Shown here piece after piece: positions 41,800 through 46,615 of a stretch of DNA of 46,615 nucleotides. The translations under genes and the position numbers were made by a program. Where the stretch lies: the NCBI RefSeq assembly GCF_937859865.1, contig NZ_CALMAT010000035.1:1-46615 (forward strand), written 5' to 3'. A model generated the notes under the pieces. It ran no database searches. It was not told the origin of the DNA and worked only from the letters and a program-made list of their open reading frames with translations. Source of the DNA: an uncultured Mucilaginibacter sp. Lineage in GTDB: Bacteria; Bacteroidota; Bacteroidia; Sphingobacteriales; Sphingobacteriaceae. How positions within the stretch are numbered: the first letter of the stretch is position 1; the number at the start of each line of letters is the position of its first letter.

Positions 41800-43506
41800 T
41801 TAAAGTACAATGCTTCTTTTATCATGCAAAATTCTTTCTTTTTTAGATTCAAAAAACTGCGCAATTTCTACTGCTGATAAAGCATTTAAACATTGTTCTT
41901 TGGTCAAGCCGCCTTTCCGCGCAATGTGGATGCCGTAGTGCATGTCCCACAAACCAGTCGTTCGGTGCGCATCCGGGTTGATGGAAAGCCAAACGCCTTT
42001 TTCCAACGCGTACTGGTGCCAGCGCCAATCCAAATCCAAACGTAAAGGGTTGGCGTTAATTTCAATCACAACACCATTGGCTGCGCATGCATCAATCATC
42101 TTTTTATAATCCACCGGATAACCGTTTCTGCTCAATAACAAACGGCCAGTTGGGTGACCAAGAATTGTGGTGTACGGATTTTCAATCGCTTTGATCAGCC
42201 GTTCCATGGCTTTTTCTTCCGTCATCCGCAAGTTTGAATGGACGGAAGCAACCACAAAATCAAAACGTTTTAAAATTTCGTCCGGATAATCCAGCGAGCC
42301 ATCGTTCAAAATATCCGATTCAATTCCTTTGAAAATCTGAAAGTTTTGCAGCTTTTTATTGAGCGAATCCACTTCTTCAAACTGCTGCAAAACACGTTCG
42401 ATGCTTAAACCGCTGGCGTAAAAAGCGCTTTTGCTGTGGTCGCAAATGCCAAAATACTCCAGTTTAAGCTGATCGCGGCTGTACAAAGCCATTTCTTCCA
42501 ACGTATTTACGCCATCGCTCCAGGTGCTATGGTTATGTAAAGTTCCTTTTAAATCTTTGAAAGTTATCAGTTCAGGAAGTTCTCCGGCAGATGCTTTTTT
42601 TATCCATGTAATTCCTTCGCGCAGTTCTTGTTCGATAAAATTTAAACCGGCTTTCTGGTAAATTTCTTCTTCGGATTTGGGTTGAAAATCTGGATATTCA
42701 ATTCGTGCCAAAACAGCTTCTACGTGTTCATCATTGCCGGTTGCTTTAAACAAATTGATGGTAAAAGCTTCCGGTTTGCAACAGATAATTTTAATGTCGA
42801 GCCCATGTTCAGTTTGCCCGAGCCAGCTTTGCCCGTTTTGTTCAGAAAAAGTTAAGGTTGGAAGTTGATTCAAACCTGCAAAAATTGCTTTCTCATCTTT
42901 GGCAGCAACAACAAAAACCAGTTCGTTAATGATTTCCATTGATCGCCTAAACTCGCCGGCAACCGCCAATTTTATACCGGTAAAAGAAGCATTAAAGATT
43001 TTTGTCAATTCGTAAACTACGCCTTCAGCCTGTGCATACAAAAACTTGCCCTGTGCGGCCAAATTAAATTCGATGGTTTTGCGGATCTGTTCCTGCGTTT
43101 TCAAACCGAAACCTTTTGCTTCGATCAGCCGGTTTTCGTTGCAGGCATAATACAATTCGCCAACGGTATCAATGTGCAAATCATGCCAAATAACAGCCAC
43201 CTTTTTTGGCCCGATGCCTTTTATTTGCATCATTTCTACCACGCCTTCCGGTGTAATCGAAAGGTAGTGTTCGGTTTCTTTTAATGATCCGGTTTCAAAA
43301 AGTTCTACAATTTTTTCGGCGATACTTTTACCGATGCCGTCAATTTTATCCAGTTCGGCAATGCTTTTTCCATTTAAAGGAAAGGGCAATTTATCTACCT
43401 TAAAAGAAGCATTGGCAATAGATTTTATTTTGAAAGGATTTTCCCCATGCAGTTCCATCAGTTGCGACAGGAAACGGAGATGCCGGGAAATGAGTTTGTT
43501 CTCCAT
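41800..43506 (-). CDS. polX: PolX-type DNA polymerase/PHP-domain protein
   Basis: 568 residues. N-terminal HhH/polymerase-beta region (GIGKSIAEKIVELFETG, IKGIGPKKVAVIWHDL), a nucleotidyltransferase-like middle (KLAVAGEFRRSMEIINELVFVV) in which the expected catalytic Asp residues look altered, and a C-terminal PHP domain: GTLHNHSTWSDG, CDHSKSAF, KGIESDIL, VASVHS and INPDAHR. The PHP part is the likely nuclease. It holds three exact 12-mers and has a fourth 14 bp upstream, the densest gene in the window. Confidence 0.92.
   Translation of the reverse strand: MENKLISRHLRFLSQLMELHGENPFKIKSIANASFKVDKLPFPLNGKSIAELDKIDGIGKSIAEKIVELFETGSLKETEHYLSITPEGVVEMMQIKGIGPKKVAVIWHDLHIDTVGELYYACNENRLIEAKGFGLKTQEQIRKTIEFNLAAQGKFLYAQAEGVVYELTKIFNASFTGIKLAVAGEFRRSMEIINELVFVVAAKDEKAIFAGLNQLPTLTFSEQNGQSWLGQTEHGLDIKIICCKPEAFTINLFKATGNDEHVEAVLARIEYPDFQPKSEEEIYQKAGLNFIEQELREGITWIKKASAGELPELITFKDLKGTLHNHSTWSDGVNTLEEMALYSRDQLKLEYFGICDHSKSAFYASGLSIERVLQQFEEVDSLNKKLQNFQIFKGIESDILNDGSLDYPDEILKRFDFVVASVHSNLRMTEEKAMERLIKAIENPYTTILGHPTGRLLLSRNGYPVDYKKMIDACAANGVVIEINANPLRLDLDWRWHQYALEKGVWLSINPDAHRTTGLWDMHYGIHIARKGGLTKEQCLNALSAVEIAQFFESKKERILHDKRSIVL
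41810..41821 (+). repeat. Iterated 12-mer inside the polX 3' end
   Basis: Exact copy overlapping the last codons (reads AspLysArgSerIle in the gene). Confidence 0.9.
42981..42992 (-). repeat. Iterated 12-mer inside polX with full extension
   Basis: The 29-bp form (42964-42992) lies fully in the coding region and reads NASFTGIKLA. Confidence 0.92.
43401..43412 (-). repeat. Iterated 12-mer inside the polX 5' part
   Basis: Exact copy, read as Asn-Ala-Ser-Phe-Lys. Confidence 0.9.
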
Positions 43507-43519
43507 AAAAAATGATCGG

Positions 43520-43531
43520 TAAAAGAAGCAT
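43520..43531 (-). repeat. Iterated 12-mer, exact copy
   Basis: 14 bp upstream of the polX start and just before the sppA terminator. Confidence 0.9.
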
Positions 43532-43540
43532 CAAAAATAC

Positions 43541-43566
43541 AAAAGCCACCCATTAAGGTAGCTTTT
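43541..43566 (-). terminator. Terminator of sppA
   Basis: AAAAGCCACC (43541-43550) pairs with GGTAGCTTTT (43557-43566), one mismatch, 6-nt loop, 24 bp past the stop, followed by GTATTTTTG on the minus strand. Confidence 0.7.
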
Positions 43567-43589
43567 GCAAAAATTATTTAATTTGATTT

Positions 43590-45350
43590 TTAGCGAATAT
43601 CCAAAGTATAAGGCAAACGCATTTGTGTGCCGTTAAATTTCAAAATCGTTTTCAATTCCTCATAATATTTGTAGCTTTCGCCCAGTTCCTGTTTCACCAT
43701 ATAGGTTTTTGCTTCGGAAGCCAGGCCAGAACCAAAGTTTTCGAACAAACTTTTTTGCTCGGGATAGGCAACCAACTGGTAATCTTTTATTTTTGCTTTC
43801 GCTGCCGCGGAACGAATGGCATCGTTAATACTTCCCAAACGGTCAACCAAGCCAATTTTTAAAGCTTGTGATCCTGTCCAAACGCGGCCTTGCCCAATGC
43901 TGTCAATATATTTCTGCGTTTTTTTACGTCCGGTTGCAACTGCGCTGGTAAAATCCAGGTAACCGCGGTTCACCTGATCCTGCAAAATAGCGCGTTCGGC
44001 AGGGTTTAGCGGACGGGTAACATCACCCAGATCAGCAAATTTGCCGGTCTTTACACCATCAAAAGTAACGCCGAGCTTTTGGTTCAAAAAGTTTTGCATG
44101 TTGGGCAAAATGGCAAAAATACCGATAGAACCCGTAATGGTATTAGGCTGCGCGAAGATAGAATCGGCAGCGCAAGCCATGTAATAACCGCCGGAAGCGG
44201 CAACATCGCCCATAGAAACGATGATGGGTTTTACTTTTTTAGTCAGCATCACTTCGCGCCAAAGCACATCCGAAGCCAGCGAACTCCCGCCAGGCGAATT
44301 GATGCGCAATACAACTGCTTTCACTTTTTTGTCCATCCGGGCTTTACGGATGGCTTTGGAAATACCTTCAGACCCGATACTGTTATCGTCGCCTTCGCCG
44401 CCGCCAATATCGCCGGAAGCATAAACAATAGCGATGCGGCTATTGGACGAACCTTTTTCCTGGTCTTCGTTCGGTTGTACGTAATCCGACAGTTCCACCA
44501 TGTTTACGGTTTCGTCTTTGTCTTTTCCGGTGCGCGTTTTCAGCTCGTCCAAAATTTCGTCTTTGTATTTCAGCCCGTCAATCAGCTTGTATTTTAAAGC
44601 ATCTTCCGGGTATTTGATACGCAAATTATTGGCAATGTTAAACAACGAATCTTTGTTCAGCTTTCGGCTTTTGCTGATGCCAGTCAAGAAGTAATCGTAC
44701 AAAGAACCTAAATAGGAGTTGACCTGCAAGCGGTTTGGCTCGCTCATTTTATCTAAGATAAAAGGTTCAACTGCACTTTTAAACGTTCCAACTTTAATCA
44801 CTTGTGCTTCGATTCCTAATTTTTCCAACGCACCTTTAAAAAAAGTGTATTGCGAATGGAAACCGCGGAACTCAAAGATTCCTTTTGGGTTGAGGTAAAT
44901 TTTATCGGCAACAGAAGCTAAATAATAAGCACCTTGTGTATAAATTTCGCCGTAGGCCAAGACAAATTTCCCTGACTTTTTGAAATCAAGCAGCGCGTTT
45001 CTAATTTCTTCGGAAGTTGCCTGGCCCGAAAGCATGTAACTTTCGTCGAGATAAATGCCTTTGATATTGTCGTCTGTTTTTGCCCTTTTGATGCTGGCTA
45101 AAATTTCATTTAAACCCGGCGTTTTTTTAACGCTGAGGTTTAAAAACGGAATACCGGAAAGCGGATTGGAAGATGTGCGTTCTTTAATGGCATAATCTAA
45201 GGATAAACGAAGCACAGAATTAGCTTCAACTTCGGTCTTTTTATCGCTTCGGGCAGAAGAAATAAGGCCGAGGACAACAAACGTAAAAATAACCAGGCAC
45301 AACAGAACACCAATGATGGTGGCAAAAACATACTTAAAAAATTGTTTCAT
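43590..45350 (-). CDS. sppA: Signal peptide peptidase SppA, 67K type
   Basis: 586 residues with an N-terminal membrane helix (ATIIGVLLCLVIFTFVVLGLI) and two ClpP-like S49 domains. The first holds the general-base Lys region (ALLDFKKSGKFVLAYGEIY); the second holds VVLRINSPGGSSLASD and the Ser nucleophile in GDVAASGGYYMACAAD, then NTITGSIGIF. It degrades released signal peptides at the inner membrane. It is followed by its own terminator and divergent from folK. Confidence 0.95.
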   Translation of the reverse strand: MKQFFKYVFATIIGVLLCLVIFTFVVLGLISSARSDKKTEVEANSVLRLSLDYAIKERTSSNPLSGIPFLNLSVKKTPGLNEILASIKRAKTDDNIKGIYLDESYMLSGQATSEEIRNALLDFKKSGKFVLAYGEIYTQGAYYLASVADKIYLNPKGIFEFRGFHSQYTFFKGALEKLGIEAQVIKVGTFKSAVEPFILDKMSEPNRLQVNSYLGSLYDYFLTGISKSRKLNKDSLFNIANNLRIKYPEDALKYKLIDGLKYKDEILDELKTRTGKDKDETVNMVELSDYVQPNEDQEKGSSNSRIAIVYASGDIGGGEGDDNSIGSEGISKAIRKARMDKKVKAVVLRINSPGGSSLASDVLWREVMLTKKVKPIIVSMGDVAASGGYYMACAADSIFAQPNTITGSIGIFAILPNMQNFLNQKLGVTFDGVKTGKFADLGDVTRPLNPAERAILQDQVNRGYLDFTSAVATGRKKTQKYIDSIGQGRVWTGSQALKIGLVDRLGSINDAIRSAAAKAKIKDYQLVAYPEQKSLFENFGSGLASEAKTYMVKQELGESYKYYEELKTILKFNGTQMRLPYTLDIR

Positions 45351-45434
45351 TTAACAGCTAATTCTATTTATTTGCGAAGTTAACAAAACGGCAACGTTAA
45401 TTGTAAGAGCTTTACGGATATAATTTGTTACAAC

Positions 45435-45926
45435 ATGCAAACAGTTTATCTTTTATTGGGCAGCAATTTGGGCGATAGAAATACCTATATAAAAGAAGCA
45501 TCTGTGCTTTTAGCACAGTTCGTAGGAAAAATCAAACGCAGTTCAAGTATTTACGAAACGCAATCCTGGGGCGTGGAAAACCTGCCGGATTATTTAAACC
45601 AAGTACTGGAAATAGAAACCAGCCTCGAGCCGGAAATTATTTTAGAAAAAACACAAATAATCGAAGAAAAACTGCTTCGGGAAAGAACAAATAAATGGCA
45701 ATCGCGTACAATTGACATAGATATTTTGTTTTATGGATCTGCAATTATTAATACCAGCAAGCTTAAAATACCGCACCCGGAAATACAAAACCGTTTATTT
45801 ACCTTAGTGCCTTTAAATGAACTGATTCCTGATTTTATCCATCCGGTTATAAACAAGTCGATACACAAATTAAAACAAGAAGTTAAAGATAAACTCTTAG
45901 TGAAAAAATTTACCAGCCAAAACTAA
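45435..45926 (+). CDS. folK: HPPK, 6-hydroxymethyl-7,8-dihydropterin pyrophosphokinase
   Basis: 163 residues with VYLLLGSNLGDRNTYI, SSIYETQSWGVENLPDYLNQV, ERTNKWQSRTIDIDILFYG (metal-binding Asp pair) and IPHPEIQNRLFTLVPLNEL. It transfers pyrophosphate from ATP to the pterin in folate synthesis, complementing folA and thyA in the window. An exact 12-mer at 45490-45501 reads IKEAS. Confidence 0.96.
   Translation: MQTVYLLLGSNLGDRNTYIKEASVLLAQFVGKIKRSSSIYETQSWGVENLPDYLNQVLEIETSLEPEIILEKTQIIEEKLLRERTNKWQSRTIDIDILFYGSAIINTSKLKIPHPEIQNRLFTLVPLNELIPDFIHPVINKSIHKLKQEVKDKLLVKKFTSQN
45490..45501 (-). repeat. Iterated 12-mer inside folK
   Basis: Exact copy; encodes Ile-Lys-Glu-Ala-Ser in the folK frame. 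Confidence 0.9.
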
Positions 45927-45944
45927 TTTTTATTATTTGAAAAT

Positions 45945-46319
45945 ATGAATACGCAACAAAGTGAACCTGATTTCGACTTGTCATTTTTAGAAGAAATTGC
46001 CGACGGGAACAAAGAATTTATGATCGAATCTATTGACATGTTTCTGGTGCAAACACCTGAAATTTTTGGCAATTTAACCAAGTCTATTGCTTCCAAAGAC
46101 TGGACCACCACTTATGCACTGGCGCACAAAGTAAAATCCAATTTAGGGTTTTTTGGGATGGACCGGATAAAAGGGGTAATGCAGGAAATTGAGGTTGGTG
46201 CCAAAGCAGGCGGAACCGATGCAGAACTGCCTTTGAAATTTGAATTGGTAAAAAAAGCAGTTGCCAAAAGTTTGGAACAATTGACTGAGATCAAAAAACA
46301 AAAAGAAGCTGAAGCTTAA
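45945..46319 (+). CDS. Histidine phosphotransfer (Hpt) domain protein
   Basis: 124 residues, all helical, with the Hpt signature ALAHKVKSNLGFFG and the phospho-acceptor His61. It would carry phosphate between a hybrid sensor kinase and a response regulator, neither of which is here. Starts 18 bp after folK in the same direction. Its stop codon abuts element D. Confidence 0.88.
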   Translation: MNTQQSEPDFDLSFLEEIADGNKEFMIESIDMFLVQTPEIFGNLTKSIASKDWTTTYALAHKVKSNLGFFGMDRIKGVMQEIEVGAKAGGTDAELPLKFELVKKAVAKSLEQLTEIKKQKEAEA

Positions 46320-46500
46320 TGTGCTGTTTAAATTTGTAAAAGGTCTTTCGATATTCTCAGGATTGATGCCAATGCTTCTTTTACCCTATAAAAATTGGTG
46401 TTAGCGCCAGCCTAAGCAAACCAATACGAAGTATAAACACCAATTTTTAGGTGATAAAAGAAGCATTGATATCTAATTAAATAAAATTTAAACAGGTTCT
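46319..46500. repeat. Symmetric nested-palindrome element, copy D
   Basis: 182 bp that fill the entire spacer between the Hpt gene and purS. Ends ATGTGCTGTTTAAATTT and AAATTTAAACAGGTTCT. Inner 29-bp motifs (cores 46372-46383 + and 46455-46466 -) span 95 bp; the right arm is 34 bp and the left is longer (53 bp), perhaps from an insertion. Its right end supplies two bases of the purS stop codon. Confidence 0.82.
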
Positions 46501-46615
46501 AAGCGGGCTGCATTTTGAAAGTATAGCTTTCCATAATTAAATTGGCCAGCAGTTTTTTGCAGGCCTGTTCTACTTTTTGGGTAGCGTCGTCTTCAGAATC
46601 TGCTTCGATTGCCAA
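46499..46615 (-). CDS. purS: PurS, C-terminal part (cut by window edge)
   Basis: A 38-codon open frame entering from the right edge and ending at the TAG at 46499. It encodes LAIEADSEDDATQKVEQACK followed by KLLANLIMESYTF, which matches the C-terminal end of PurS, the small subunit of phosphoribosylformylglycinamidine synthase in purine synthesis. The stop codon overlaps the end of element D. Confidence 0.7.
   Translation of the reverse strand: MAIEADSEDDATQKVEQACKKLLANLIMESYTFKMQPA

Noticed and set aside
1-46615. The iterated 12-mer as a CRISPR repeat or a tandem repeat
   Set aside because: Copies are dispersed, occur in both orientations, lie in and between genes, and have no regular spacer array.
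1-46615. The iterated 12-mer as a Chi- or KOPS-like strand-biased signal
   Set aside because: Orientation is 14 to 21 with no block of one direction; the window is too short to exclude a mild bias, but a strong one is not seen.

Overview
The window comes from a member of the Bacteroidota, most likely a Sphingobacteriaceae (Pedobacter/Mucilaginibacter-like) chromosome. The evidence is a type IX secretion cargo protein beside a PorP/SprF protein, a TonB-dependent receptor, fused SecDF, DUF1080, DUF4251 and DUF3072 proteins, lipoproteins, AT-rich spacers and moderate GC. I see no rRNA, tRNA, CRISPR array, prophage or transposase gene.

Layout. 1-7 kb: end of a membrane gene, DUF1080 protein, DUF983 protein, a ModE-type regulator, a TonB-dependent receptor with a ModE-box-like operator, a Fur/MerC pair with its own operator, and a dienelactone hydrolase. 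7-8.1 kb: AT-rich non-coding stretch. 8.1-11.2 kb: Ig-like secreted protein, type IX cargo protein and PorP/SprF. 11.4-15.7 kb: a small gene pair, then fdhD, a DUF7009-like gene and a YdeP/FdhF-type molybdopterin oxidoreductase. 15.7-22 kb: a REP-like element, acetyltransferase, iron permease-like protein, fructose-bisphosphate aldolase, accD, DUF3072, an esterase and several small proteins. 22-30 kb: NDH-2, SecDF, folA, M1 peptidase, thyA. 30-46.6 kb: ispE, a beta-hydroxyacid dehydrogenase, LapA-like protein, EamA transporter, LptF/G, tgt, GT2, sigma factor, rsmG, dprA, SixA-like phosphatase, outer-membrane barrel, GT9, polX, sppA, folK, Hpt protein and the end of purS.

The most striking signal is a 12-base core, ATGCTTCTTTTA. 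I count 35 exact copies (14 on the + strand, 21 on the -), where about 0.01 would be expected by chance, plus about 13 copies with one or two mismatches. Many copies extend to 29 bp: a 4-5 nt variable stretch, then an AT-rich tract ending near AAAATTGGTG. Copies sit mostly between genes, some as head-to-head pairs forming hairpins, but eight exact copies lie inside unrelated genes in different reading frames. This layout matches the DNA uptake sequences of Neisseriaceae and Pasteurellaceae, and I know of no such system described in Bacteroidota. Four copy pairs are also nested in about 162-bp symmetric elements with conserved ends and very constant spacing but diverged spacers.

A second thread is molybdenum. 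An HTH-only ModE homologue lies next to a TonB-dependent receptor whose leader carries CGTTAT-N12-ATAACG, and fdhD plus a molybdopterin oxidoreductase follow about 9 kb later. This suggests Mo-responsive outer-membrane uptake that feeds a Mo enzyme.
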